Assembly: GCF_017922435.1 (NCBI RefSeq)
Contig: NZ_VDEZ01000001.1
Span: 496,001-560,000 of the forward strand
Origin: Thalassospira sp. ER-Se-21-Dark
GTDB lineage: Bacteria > Pseudomonadota > Alphaproteobacteria > Rhodospirillales > Thalassospiraceae
Length of the DNA stretch: 64,000 nucleotides
Direction: 5' to 3'
Shown: positions 17,106 through 25,595 of the stretch, piece after piece
Position numbering within the stretch: position 1 is the stretch's first letter
Layout: each line of letters begins with the position of its first letter
Made by a program: the position numbers and the translations under genes
Notes under the pieces: generated by a model
What the model saw: the letters and a program-made list of their open reading frames with translations, nothing else
Database searches by the model: none
Told to the model about the DNA's origin: nothing

Positions 17106-17924
17106 GTGAAGATCAGCCTTATCCAAACCAATCCGCAATCCGACCGGACCGCCAACCTCGCCCGCACGAAAAAGATCATGGAAGCTGCCGTTGCAGCAGA
17201 CAAACCTGATCTGATCGTATTGCCGGAATATTTCGACGTTTACGGTCTGACCAACGACGAAAAACGCACCATGGCCGAAAAGAAGGGCGGCGTTGCGTAT
17301 AAATTCGCACAGGATTTCGCCCGCGAACATGGCGTATTTGTTCATGCTGGTTCGGTTATGGAACGTATTGAAGGCGAGGACCGCGTTTTTAACACGACCT
17401 TTGTTTTTGATCGTACCGGCAAGGAAATTGCCGAATACCGCAAAATCCACCTGTTTGATGTTGATACCCCTGATGGCCTTGTCTATCGCGAGTCCGATAG
17501 CGTCATGCCCGGTGAAGATGTCGTGACCTATGACGTCGACGGTTTCACTGTCGGCTGCGGCATTTGTTATGACATTCGTTTTGCCGAACTGTTCATCGCC
17601 TTGCAGAAAAAGGGCTGTGACCTGATCGTGCTTCCCGCCGCATTTACCCTGCAAACCGGCAAGGATCATTGGGAAGTTCTGGCACGTGCACGCGCAATCG
17701 AAACTGCAGCATATTTCGCCGCCTGTGGCCAGACTGGCATGACGGTGACCAACGGCGAAAAACGCGCATGTTATGGCCATTCGCTGGTCGCAGACCCGTG
17801 GGGCATGCTTGTCGCACAAGCGTCTGACGGTGAAGGATATATCACAGCGACGCTCGATAAAGCGCAAAATCAGCGTGTGCAGAACCTGATCCCGGTTGCA
17901 AACCACCGTCGCCTGAGCTGCTGA
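17106..17924 (+). CDS. Nitrilase-superfamily carbon-nitrogen hydrolase (omega-amidase-like)
   Basis: The 272-residue protein carries the Glu-Lys-Cys catalytic triad of the superfamily: Glu in LIVLPEYFDVYG (near residue 41), Lys in AEYRKIHLFDVD (near 114), and Cys in GFTVGCGICYDIRF (near 156). Members hydrolyse amides, nitriles or carbamoyl groups in the cytoplasm; the PEYF and KIHLFD patterns are closer to Nit2/omega-amidase and plant-type Nit proteins than to true nitrilases. It starts the plus-strand series that continues with a TRAP importer. A weak hairpin separates it from dctP, so co-transcription is uncertain. Confidence 0.9.
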   Translation: MKISLIQTNPQSDRTANLARTKKIMEAAVAADKPDLIVLPEYFDVYGLTNDEKRTMAEKKGGVAYKFAQDFAREHGVFVHAGSVMERIEGEDRVFNTTFVFDRTGKEIAEYRKIHLFDVDTPDGLVYRESDSVMPGEDVVTYDVDGFTVGCGICYDIRFAELFIALQKKGCDLIVLPAAFTLQTGKDHWEVLARARAIETAAYFAACGQTGMTVTNGEKRACYGHSLVADPWGMLVAQASDGEGYITATLDKAQNQRVQNLIPVANHRRLSC

Positions 17925-17942
17925 TTTTTAGTCATCCTGGCG

Positions 17943-17980
17943 TGCTGTCCTAATGGGTAACAGTCCCCAACAGGACAGCA
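17943..17980 (+). terminator. Hairpin after the amidase gene
   Basis: TGCTGTCCT pairs exactly with AGGACAGCA around a 20-nt loop, but no T-run follows. It may be a weak terminator or an RNA-processing site before dctP. Confidence 0.45.
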
Positions 17981-18206
17981 TCGTCCGCGCTTAGAGCGCG
18001 ATCAGACCATCAGTCCTGCTCTCCACGACACGCACAACACAGCACTTTGATAAACACCCGTTCGTCGCAAGCACGCACCGTGTTTGCAACACAGGGCATC
18101 CCAATAAAAACATGAGGAACCTCGGTATCCTCAGAAAAGTTTTCGGCCCCTCAGGGAGGGCTTCCTTCGAACCAATATCACCTAATGCACAGAGGGAATT
18201 CACGTT

Positions 18207-19202
18207 ATGGGAAAAATCTCTAATCTTGTGACCGCAGCGATGATCACGCTGGCAATGAGCAGCGGCAGCGCGATGGCAGATAGTTGGCGTATGACGTCAA
18301 AAATGCCGGCTGACAGCCCGGAAGGCAAAGTCTTCCAGAAATTTGCTGATCTGACCGAAAAGTATACCGATGGAAATTTGACCATCGAAGTCTATCCCAA
18401 TGAACAGTTGGGCAAAGAAGATGCGGTTCTTGAACAGCTTCAGATGGGCATCATCAATATCTATGCCGAAGGTTTCGGCTATATGAAAAAATGGGCACCG
18501 GAACTGGTTTGGACAGCTGCCCCGTTCATGTTCGATGATTTTGATCACTGGGCCCGCTTCATGGACAGTGATCTGGTCAAGAGCTGGTTTGCGAAGGTTG
18601 AGGATGCCGCAGGTGTCGCGCCGCTTGGCAGCCCGACCCGCGTTCTGCGCGGCCCGTTCCGCGTCATCGTCTCCAACACCCCGGTCAACGGCCTTAAAGA
18701 TATTGATCGCCTGAAGCTTCGCATGCATCCGAACAAGCTTGCGATTGCAAGCTGGGAACACCTTGGCGCCGAAGTAATCACCCTGCCCTGGACCGAAGTG
18801 TATCAGTCGATCCAGAAAGATATCGTTCAGGCAGTGAACTCGCCGATTGCCCTGGTTCAGTCCATGCGTTTTAACGAAGTTGCCCCGTATATCGGGCGTA
18901 CTGATGAATACTGGCAGTCCATCGGCTTCATGATGAATGTCGACGCCTATGAGGCACTTGATGAGGCAACCAAAGCCGGTTTGTTGAAAGCCTATAACGA
19001 GGCTGGCGACTATTCACGCGATATCATGAACGAAGTGGCCCAGCAGAGCATCGATGACATGGTTGCCAGTGGCGCGACCTATGTCGAACTTGATACCGCT
19101 CCATTCGTTCAGTCGATGAAAAGCTTCTACGCAGAAATGGCATCAACGGGCGAACTGCCGGATGGCTTCATTGATGCGGTTGAAGCTGCACGTTCCGAGT
19201 AA
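18207..19202 (+). CDS. TRAP transporter solute-binding protein (DctP family)
   Basis: The 331-residue periplasmic protein begins with a basic residue and a hydrophobic signal peptide ending near ...SGSAMA-DSW. It then shows DctP-family features: NLTIEVYPNEQLGKEDAVLEQLQMGIINIY, LRGPFRVIVSNTPVNGLKDIDRLKLRMHPN with the conserved substrate-carboxylate-binding Arg in KLRMH, and EVYQSIQKDIVQAV. It delivers an acidic organic solute to the membrane subunits encoded next. The 15-nt gap to dctQ and 4-nt overlap beyond indicate one operon. The ligand is unknown. Confidence 0.93.
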   Translation: MGKISNLVTAAMITLAMSSGSAMADSWRMTSKMPADSPEGKVFQKFADLTEKYTDGNLTIEVYPNEQLGKEDAVLEQLQMGIINIYAEGFGYMKKWAPELVWTAAPFMFDDFDHWARFMDSDLVKSWFAKVEDAAGVAPLGSPTRVLRGPFRVIVSNTPVNGLKDIDRLKLRMHPNKLAIASWEHLGAEVITLPWTEVYQSIQKDIVQAVNSPIALVQSMRFNEVAPYIGRTDEYWQSIGFMMNVDAYEALDEATKAGLLKAYNEAGDYSRDIMNEVAQQSIDDMVASGATYVELDTAPFVQSMKSFYAEMASTGELPDGFIDAVEAARSE

Positions 19203-19217
19203 CGGAAGCCAACACGC

Positions 19218-19784
19218 ATGTCCCCACACAATGATATGCCCAACGACCGCGCCTTCGGGCGCGCTCTCCATCGGATTGACGGTCTGACCTGGCGGTTAGG
19301 CGGTGTTTTCCTGTGGCTTAGCAATGCCTGTCTGCTCGTCATGCTCGGCTTGACGGCAACGACCATTATCGCACGGCCTTTTGGCTGGTCTGCCACCTGG
19401 ATCTGGCCTTGGACAATGGTCTTCTTTGTATGGCTATCATTCTTTGGCTTTTTCGCGATTTTTGTTCGTCAGATGGACGTCCAGATTGAGTTTCTAGCCC
19501 ATTTGCTTGGCAAATGGGGAATGATCTGCACCCGATTAATCGCAAACCTTTGTGCCATCGCGCTGTGCGTTACATTGTGCGCGTTGATGCCGCAAGTCAT
19601 TGCCAGTGCACGCGGTTATGTCGAGGGGGCCATCTTGCCCGGTTTCGACGAAATTCCCCGCATATCGCTTTATGTGCCGCTTTTCGCGTCTGCCGCTTTG
19701 ATCGCTCTTAGTGCGCTGGTTGATCTTGCCAAGATGATCATGGGCATTCCCGAGCGCGCCCCTGAAATTCACATGGAGGATTGA
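19218..19784 (+). CDS. TRAP transporter small permease (DctQ family)
   Basis: The 188-residue membrane protein has four predicted transmembrane helices (about residues 33-55, 68-90, 108-130, 148-172). The DctQ-typical WPWTMVFFVWLSFFGFFAIFVRQMDVQIEF stretch spans helix 2. It joins the large permease to form the transport channel. Its stop codon overlaps the dctM start by 4 nt, giving translational coupling. Confidence 0.9.
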   Translation: MSPHNDMPNDRAFGRALHRIDGLTWRLGGVFLWLSNACLLVMLGLTATTIIARPFGWSATWIWPWTMVFFVWLSFFGFFAIFVRQMDVQIEFLAHLLGKWGMICTRLIANLCAIALCVTLCALMPQVIASARGYVEGAILPGFDEIPRISLYVPLFASAALIALSALVDLAKMIMGIPERAPEIHMED

Positions 19785-21079
19785 GCCAGATGGCATATAT
19801 CCTGTTCGGCTCCTTTTTGGTGCTCATCCTTCTGCGTGTGCCGATCTCTATTTCAATCGGTTCAGCAACACTCATTACCTTTTTGACATCCGATTTTTCC
19901 AACGCGTTGCAAATCCTGCCCCAACAGATGCTTGAGGGGGTCAACAAGGCGTCCTTAACGGCTGTTCCGTTCTTTATCATGGCTGGCAACCTGATGAACG
20001 TCACCGGGGTTACGGAACGTATTTTTGCCTTTGCCAATTCCCTGGTTGGTCACCTCAGAGGGGGGCTTGCCCAGGTCAACATCCTGAGCTCGATGATCTT
20101 TGCCGGCATTTCCGGTGCCGCAGTTGCCGACTGTGCCGGGCTTGGCGCGATTGAAATCAAGGCCATGCGCGAAAGCGGATATAAAACCGATTTCGCCGCG
20201 GCAATTACAGTGGCCTCGTCGGTGATTGGCCCCCTTATCCCGCCATCCATCGGTTTGGTGCTGTATGCGTTCCTTGCACAGCAATCAATTGAACGGATGT
20301 TCCTTGCCGGGCTTGTCCCCGGGCTTGTTGTCGGGCTGTCCTTGATGATTTACGTCCGCATCATGTCCCATTTCACCGATTTCCCATCGCAAAAACGGGC
20401 AACCGTTCGTGAAGTTGCCTCAACCGGCCGTCATGGTTTTCTGGCACTGGTTGCACCAGGCATCATCCTTGGTTCGATCATGTTCGGTTTCGTGACAGCG
20501 ACCGAGGCGGGGGTTCTGGCCTGCATTTACTGCACGATTTTGGGGTTCTGGTATCGTGAACTGTCATTGAAAAAACTGGCCCAGGCGCTGCGCGAAACGG
20601 CATCGATGACTGCTGTCATCATGATCATTATCTCGTTTTCGATTGCGATGGGATGGCTGTTGGCGATTGACCAAACACCGCAAAAACTTGCTGGTCAGAT
20701 GTTCTCGCTGACCGAAAGCAAGAACATCTTCCTGGGTCTGCTTTTGGTCTTCATCATCATCGTTGGATGTGTCGTCGAAGGTGTGCCCGCCAAACTGATC
20801 CTGGTGCCGACCCTGTTGCCGGTTATTGATGCCTACGGAATTGATCGCGTTCATTTCGGCATCATCATCCAGCTTGGCCTTCTGATCGGCATTGCAACCC
20901 CGCCTATGGGTATCGGCCTTTATATCGTGTCCGAGGTCGGGCGCGTGCGGATTGAAAAGGTCACCATGGCTATCCTGCCACTGCTGATCCCACTGATTCT
21001 TGTTCTAATTCTCGTCACCTTTGTGCCTGGTTTCTCCACGTTCCTTCCGGATCTGGTGCTTGGCCCGAATACCAACTGA
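19781..21079 (+). CDS. TRAP transporter large permease (DctM family)
   Basis: The 432-residue protein has about 12 hydrophobic helices and the DctM hallmarks: PFFIMAGNLMNVTGVTERIF near residue 65, LVGHLRGGLAQVNILSSMIFAGISGAAVAD, GLVLYAFLAQQSIERMFLAGLVPGL, and the C-terminal GIATPPMGIGLY. It carries the ion-coupled transport step. It overlaps dctQ and is followed 14 nt later by the RraA-like gene, so all four are very likely co-transcribed. Confidence 0.94.
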   Translation: MSQMAYILFGSFLVLILLRVPISISIGSATLITFLTSDFSNALQILPQQMLEGVNKASLTAVPFFIMAGNLMNVTGVTERIFAFANSLVGHLRGGLAQVNILSSMIFAGISGAAVADCAGLGAIEIKAMRESGYKTDFAAAITVASSVIGPLIPPSIGLVLYAFLAQQSIERMFLAGLVPGLVVGLSLMIYVRIMSHFTDFPSQKRATVREVASTGRHGFLALVAPGIILGSIMFGFVTATEAGVLACIYCTILGFWYRELSLKKLAQALRETASMTAVIMIIISFSIAMGWLLAIDQTPQKLAGQMFSLTESKNIFLGLLLVFIIIVGCVVEGVPAKLILVPTLLPVIDAYGIDRVHFGIIIQLGLLIGIATPPMGIGLYIVSEVGRVRIEKVTMAILPLLIPLILVLILVTFVPGFSTFLPDLVLGPNTN

Positions 21080-21093
21080 TTTATGGAGCTACG

Positions 21094-21768
21094 ATGAGCA
21101 ACCTCGTCTATAAAATGAACCCGATGCCCGCGAAAATCCCGCAGGACAAGTTGGACCGCTTGGCGAAGCTGGAAACCGCAACAATCGGGCACTTTTATCA
21201 TTATGGCTTCGCTGCCCCTGCGATCTCGCCGGTATTGCGTGGTAAAACCATTGCATCAACGGTTTGCACCCTTGCAACTCCCGGCCTTGATTCGACCCTT
21301 CTTCATCATTGCCTAAGCCAGGTCGGGCCGGGTTACTTCCTGGCTGTGGATCGCCTGGGCGACAGCAAATATGCGTGCTGGGGCGGCGGGGTTACCCGCA
21401 TGGCCGCGATGATGAAACTTGATGGCGGCTGCGTTGACGGCCCACACACCGACACCCTCGAAATCGAAGAACAGGATTTCCCGATGTGGTCACGCGGTGC
21501 ATCGCCGGTCACCACCCGCCTTTACAATACCGGTGGTGGTTTCAACGTGCCTGTCAGCATTGGCGGGGCTGCGGTTCTTCCGGGCTATGCCGTTCTTGCA
21601 GATGATTGCGGTGTGCTGTTCATCGCGCCCGACGATCTTGATGAAGTCATTGAAATTGGCGAAGACAAGACCAACAAAGGCCGTATCAGCGAAGCAAAGG
21701 TTTCTGCCGGTACCCATCTTGGGCTACTTTCAGGTGCCTCGGAGATGGTCAACAGCAAGATCGCCTGA
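21094..21768 (+). CDS. RraA/HMG-aldolase family protein lacking the usual Arg-Asp pair
   Basis: The 224-residue protein has the RraA fold landmarks: TATIGHFYHYG, GKTIASTVCT, and the glycine-rich WGGGVTRMAAMMKLDGGCVDGPHTD region, then VSIGGAAVLPGYAVLADDCGVLFIAP. Family aldolases use an Arg-Asp pair after VDG; here that place reads PHTD, so the Asp remains but the Arg is missing. It may act on a different substrate or not be an aldolase. It lies between a TRAP permease and an aminotransferase, so a role in catabolism of the imported solute is inferred. True RraA (an RNase E inhibitor) is much shorter, so that name should not be used. Confidence 0.8.
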   Translation: MSNLVYKMNPMPAKIPQDKLDRLAKLETATIGHFYHYGFAAPAISPVLRGKTIASTVCTLATPGLDSTLLHHCLSQVGPGYFLAVDRLGDSKYACWGGGVTRMAAMMKLDGGCVDGPHTDTLEIEEQDFPMWSRGASPVTTRLYNTGGGFNVPVSIGGAAVLPGYAVLADDCGVLFIAPDDLDEVIEIGEDKTNKGRISEAKVSAGTHLGLLSGASEMVNSKIA

Positions 21769-21784
21769 CGCATCAATAGGTAAC

Positions 21785-21812
21785 ACCCGCGCCGCCATGG
21801 TGGGGCGCGGGT
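21785..21812 (+). terminator. Hairpin between the RraA-like and aminotransferase genes
   Basis: ACCCGCGCC pairs with GGCGCGGGT around GCCATGGTGG. It has no T-run and may only reduce read-through. Confidence 0.4.
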
Positions 21813-21848
21813 TCATTTCCGGTATATTTTTGTCTTTGAGGTCAGCGG

Positions 21849-23231
21849 ATGGTTTTGATGGCGAACGAAAATGATCTATCGGGTGTGATCGAGGCTGATC
21901 GCGCCCATGTATGGCACCACCTGACGCAACATAAACCGCTTGAAACCAATGATCCCAAGATCATTGTCGAAGGTAAGGGCATGCGCATTTGGGATGCCGC
22001 GGGACGTGAGTATCTTGACGCGGTTTCTGGCGGCGTATGGACAGTCAATGTCGGGTATGGCCGTGAATCCATTGCCGATGCTGTCCGTGATCAATTGGTG
22101 AAACTGAACTATTTCGCCCAATCGGTTGGGTCTGTTCCGGCGGCGTTGTTTTCCGAAAGACTGATTTCGAAGATGCCGGGCATGAGCCGTGTCTATTACG
22201 TGAATTCAGGCACCGAAGCCAACGAGAAGGTGTTCAAGATTGTCCGCCAGATTGCCCACAAACGGTATGGCGGCAAAAAACACAAAATCCTGTTCCGGGA
22301 GCGGGATTATCACGGGTCATCCATTACGGCGGTATCCGCCGGTGGCCAGCCCGAACGCAACGCGCAATATGGTCCATTCACCCCCGGTTTTGTTGAAGTC
22401 CCGCATTGCTGCGAATATCGCGCACAATGGGATGTCGAAAACTACGGCGAACGTGCCGCGGACGCCATTGAAGAAGTTATCCTACGCGAGGGCCCTGATA
22501 CCGTCGGGGCGATCTGCCTTGAGCCGGTAACAGCCGGTGGCGGTGTTTTGACCCCGCCAGAGGGATATTGGCAACGGGTTCAGGAAATTTGCCGGAAGTA
22601 CGATGTGCTTTTGCATATCGATGAGGTTGTTTGCGGCCTTGGTCGCACCGGGAAATGGTTCGGATACCAGCATTACGGCATCGAGCCGGATTTTGTCACC
22701 ATGGCCAAGGGGCTTGCGTCGGGATATGCCGCCATTGCCTGCATGGTCACCAACGAAAAGGTCTTTGACATGTTCAAGGACGACGTTGACGATCCGCTCA
22801 ATTACTTCCGCGATATTTCGACCTTTGGCGGCTGCACCGCAGGGCCTGTGGCAGCGCTTGAAAACATGCGGATTATCGAGGACGAAAACCTGCTTGAGAA
22901 CACCTTGGCCATGGGTGAGAGATTGATGAATAACCTGCATCAATTGATGGAAAGACACAGCGTTATTGGCGATGTCCGTGGCAAGGGACTGTTCTGTGGG
23001 GCGGAATTGGTCAAAGACCGCGCCACCAAAGAACCGATGGATGAAAAAAGAGTTCAGGCAGTCGTTGCCGATTGTAACGCCCATGGTGTGGTGATCGGTA
23101 TGACGAACCGATCCTTGCCGGGCTTTAACAATACGCTTTGTCTGTCGCCTGCACTGATTGCGGCACCTGGTGATATCGATCAGATTACCGATGCGATTGA
23201 CGGTGCGCTTGGCCGAGTGTTTGGCAGTTAA
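21849..23231 (+). CDS. Class III PLP aminotransferase, taurine-pyruvate-aminotransferase-like
   Basis: The 460-residue fold-type I aminotransferase has SGGVWTVNVGYGRESIADAV near residue 55, the YYVNSGTEANEKVFK cofactor loop, FRERDYHGSS, LHIDEVVCGLGRTG with the pyridine-nitrogen Asp, and the PLP-binding Lys in TMAKGLASGY. The HVWHHLTQH opening and the SGGVWTVNVGYGR segment resemble taurine-pyruvate aminotransferases as I recall them. No xsc or sulfoacetaldehyde gene is in the window, so the amine substrate remains open (another omega-amino acid is possible). It follows the TRAP and RraA-like genes on the same strand. Confidence 0.88.
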   Translation: MVLMANENDLSGVIEADRAHVWHHLTQHKPLETNDPKIIVEGKGMRIWDAAGREYLDAVSGGVWTVNVGYGRESIADAVRDQLVKLNYFAQSVGSVPAALFSERLISKMPGMSRVYYVNSGTEANEKVFKIVRQIAHKRYGGKKHKILFRERDYHGSSITAVSAGGQPERNAQYGPFTPGFVEVPHCCEYRAQWDVENYGERAADAIEEVILREGPDTVGAICLEPVTAGGGVLTPPEGYWQRVQEICRKYDVLLHIDEVVCGLGRTGKWFGYQHYGIEPDFVTMAKGLASGYAAIACMVTNEKVFDMFKDDVDDPLNYFRDISTFGGCTAGPVAALENMRIIEDENLLENTLAMGERLMNNLHQLMERHSVIGDVRGKGLFCGAELVKDRATKEPMDEKRVQAVVADCNAHGVVIGMTNRSLPGFNNTLCLSPALIAAPGDIDQITDAIDGALGRVFGS

Positions 23232-23261
23232 TCGGTTTTGCCAAACTTAATTGAAAAACAG

Positions 23262-23291
23262 AAGGGCTGCCCCAGCATAAGGGCGGCCCTT
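23262..23291 (+). terminator. Terminator of the aminotransferase gene
   Basis: AAGGGCTGCCC pairs with GGGCGGCCCTT (one T-G pair) around CAGCATAA, followed by T residues. Confidence 0.8.
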
Positions 23292-23426
23292 TCTGCATTG
23301 CAGTGTTTTGTTGAATTTTGTCACATGGCGAAATTTTTCATTCGGTGGTGGATGACATCCTGATTCTGTGGTCACATATCCTGTCCACCACGATCACATA
23401 TAACGCCACCTTTACCGGACGACCAC

Positions 23427-24374
23427 ATGACTCCTCGCACGGGCGCAGTGAGCAAGATTGTCAGAACCAGCATCTTTATTGCTGTGAGCCTTGTTGTGTC
23501 TACACTGGCAGCTATTGGCAACAGCCCGGCAAACGCCACAGAAACCATCGACATCCGCTTTCCGGTGCGTGAAAGCGAGTTTGATACGGTTTTTTCCTGC
23601 CAGAATGACAACAATCCGGACTGCCGGTCCTGCCTTGCCGATCGCCCCGACAGTGCGTCGCTGGTGATGTATTCCATCTTGCAGGAAGCGCTGAATGCCG
23701 GAGGGCTTGCCGCCAGGGTACAGGTTGTGCCATCGCCCAATTCCGAACGCAGCCGCATGATGGTCAGCGAAGGTTTTGCCGATATCAAATCGGACTGGGA
23801 TTTCAATATTGATGCGGATCCGAAAGTGCTGAAATCCCGCCCGATCGTGCGCCGGGGCGAATTTGAAAAAGGCATCTATGTTCGCCCAGACAAATTGACA
23901 CTGGCCAGAAACACACCGATTTCCAATATCCATCATCTGAGCGCGGTGTCCCTTCGCACATGGCGTCTGGACTGGGAAGTTCTTGAAAGGCTTGAGCCCG
24001 CCAGCCTGAGCAGTGCGGCGACCAAGCAGCAAATTTATTCATTGATCGATGCCGGTCGCGCCGATTTCACATTGCTTGAATTTTCCAGCGCGCCCGAGAT
24101 GGTGCGCAGCAGTGACGGGATACGGTTATACCCGATGCCCGGCGTTAAGGTGGTCCTGCCGGCCAGCCAGCATTTCATGATTTCGCGCGCATTGCCGAAT
24201 GTGGAGAAGATCGTCAAAGCACTGAATTCCGGCATTGACGCCCTTCATGCCAGCGGCTTCATCCACCAATGTCTGGTCAATAGCGGGATCATCAATGAAC
24301 AGGTCCGCGACTGGCGCATCCTGAACCCGACAGAAGACCAGGTCGCGCACCAAAAAACCGTCCCGTCAAACTAA
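23427..24374 (+). CDS. Exported substrate-binding-like protein of unknown function
   Basis: A 315-residue protein with a probable signal peptide: a basic start, then IFIAVSLVVSTLAAIG, with cleavage near ANA-TET. The mature part resembles periplasmic type 2 binding folds (LQEALNAGGLAARVQVVPSPN near residue 90, SRMMVSEGFADI, EKGIYVRP, DAGRADFTLLEFS). A CQNDNNPDCRSC segment near residue 55 has three cysteines and may form a disulfide or bind metal. I cannot name a family. It is flanked by a terminator and a long gene-free stretch, so it probably stands alone. Confidence 0.6.
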   Translation: MTPRTGAVSKIVRTSIFIAVSLVVSTLAAIGNSPANATETIDIRFPVRESEFDTVFSCQNDNNPDCRSCLADRPDSASLVMYSILQEALNAGGLAARVQVVPSPNSERSRMMVSEGFADIKSDWDFNIDADPKVLKSRPIVRRGEFEKGIYVRPDKLTLARNTPISNIHHLSAVSLRTWRLDWEVLERLEPASLSSAATKQQIYSLIDAGRADFTLLEFSSAPEMVRSSDGIRLYPMPGVKVVLPASQHFMISRALPNVEKIVKALNSGIDALHASGFIHQCLVNSGIINEQVRDWRILNPTEDQVAHQKTVPSN

Positions 24375-24415
24375 GCTGGCCCCCGCCCGGCAGTAAACAC
24401 GCCCTATTCCTTAAA

Positions 24416-24527
24416 GTATGAGGATTACAAGTCGCCCGTTTTTGAGACGGATACGCGGGATTGCCACCCTTTGCCCCGCCCGCCCGACGGACCACTGACA
24501 AGGCGGAATATAAATCCTCATACAATT
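24416..24527. repeat. Intergenic inverted copies of the TATGAGGATT motif
   Basis: GTATGAGGATT at 24416-24426 and its inverse AATCCTCATAC at 24513-24523, with the inverse extending to a 15-bp exact match with 15846-15860. Part of the 560-nt gene-free stretch 24375-24934. Confidence 0.45.
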
Positions 24528-24645
24528 TAAAAGCACGTCACAGGCAAGCCAGTGTTTCACAGTACTTTTGCGCCCGTGCCACAAAATGATCACATTGAAA
24601 TCCGGAACGAGAGCAGGTCGCAGCCGTTGGAAAGGTGTAATGCCA

Positions 24646-24911
24646 AGAGCACGTCGCGTTAAATCTGTATCATTTTGTTTGTTTTTGGCGAGCGGTTTGG
24701 CAAGGCACAGCGTGCAGAGCGATGCGGCGCATCGGTCAAGCGGTGTAACGCCGCGAAACGTCGCCAAAATCAAACCCTTCGGGCCGGGACAGTCTTCCGC
24801 CCCACTGCGTCAGGACCCTTGACCGTAGCCCCGCTACGCTCTGCGGATCTTTCCTTGTGCGACAGAAGACTGTCTCCGGCAAAATGGTGCAGATTAAACG
24901 CGGCGTGCTCT
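24646..24911. repeat. 266-bp inverted-repeat element (MITE-like)
   Basis: 32-bp ends at 24646-24677 and 24880-24911 are inverted copies with 28 of 32 positions equal, both beginning AGAGCACG.CGCGTT. Inside lies a second pair, GACAGTCTTC (24788-24797) and GAAGACTGTC (24865-24874). There is no open frame worth calling. It fills most of the gap before the PfpI gene; no target-site duplication is obvious. Confidence 0.6.
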
Positions 24912-24934
24912 AGACCAATGAAAGGAGCGACATT

Positions 24935-25495
24935 ATGCCTGCGATTGATACCGCAAAGATTCTGATTCTTGCCACCGATGGCTATGAACGGTCTGAACTG
25001 CGTGTTCCGCTTGAAAAATTGTCAAACCACGGGGCCGACGTCAAAATCGCATCGCCCAAATCTGATCCGATCAAAAGTTGGGATAAAAGCGATTGGGGCG
25101 ACACGGTCGATGTCGATGTTGAAGTCAAAAATGTCGATATCAAAGACTATGACGCGCTGGTCATCCCCGGCGGGCAGATCAACCCGGACCTGCTGCGCAA
25201 TGACGAGGCGTCTGTCAGTCTGGTGCGCGAGTTCGTCGCATCGGGCAAACCGGTTGCCGCGATTTGCCACGGCCCGTGGCTTCTGATCGAGGCCGGCGCG
25301 CTGCGTGATCGTCATGCAACGTCATTTGCATCAATCAAGACCGATATGCTCAATGCCGGTGCGCTGTGGCGCGACGAGGCTGTGGTCTGCGAAGACGGCA
25401 TTGTAACGTCGCGTTCGCCGCAGGACCTTGATGCCTTTGTCAGCAAAATCGTCGAGGAAGTCAGCGAAGGCACGCACCACCAGCGTGCGGCATAA
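24935..25495 (+). CDS. PfpI/YhbO-type DJ-1 superfamily protein
   Basis: The 186-residue class I glutamine-amidotransferase-like protein has the nucleophile elbow AICHGPW (Cys near residue 111) and the conserved Glu in DGYERSELRVPLEKL. VIPGGQINPDLLR precedes the elbow. Family members have been described as proteases, glyoxalases or deglycases that respond to stress; the activity here is unproven. AAAGGAG precedes the ATG, and an exceptionally strong terminator follows. Confidence 0.9.
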   Translation: MPAIDTAKILILATDGYERSELRVPLEKLSNHGADVKIASPKSDPIKSWDKSDWGDTVDVDVEVKNVDIKDYDALVIPGGQINPDLLRNDEASVSLVREFVASGKPVAAICHGPWLLIEAGALRDRHATSFASIKTDMLNAGALWRDEAVVCEDGIVTSRSPQDLDAFVSKIVEEVSEGTHHQRAA

Positions 25496-25528
25496 GACCG
25501 ACCAGGATGGTCTAAGCACCCTCAAAGC

Positions 25529-25560
25529 AACGGACGGATGGCATGTGCCATCCGTCCGTT
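25529..25560. terminator. Strong terminator after the PfpI gene
   Basis: Perfect 15-bp stem (AACGGACGGATGGCA with TGCCATCCGTCCGTT) around a 2-nt loop. It also faces the convergent BCCT gene. Confidence 0.85.
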
Positions 25561-25595
25561 TTGTGTTTGTGTCTTACCGTACCAACTTGGCGTCG

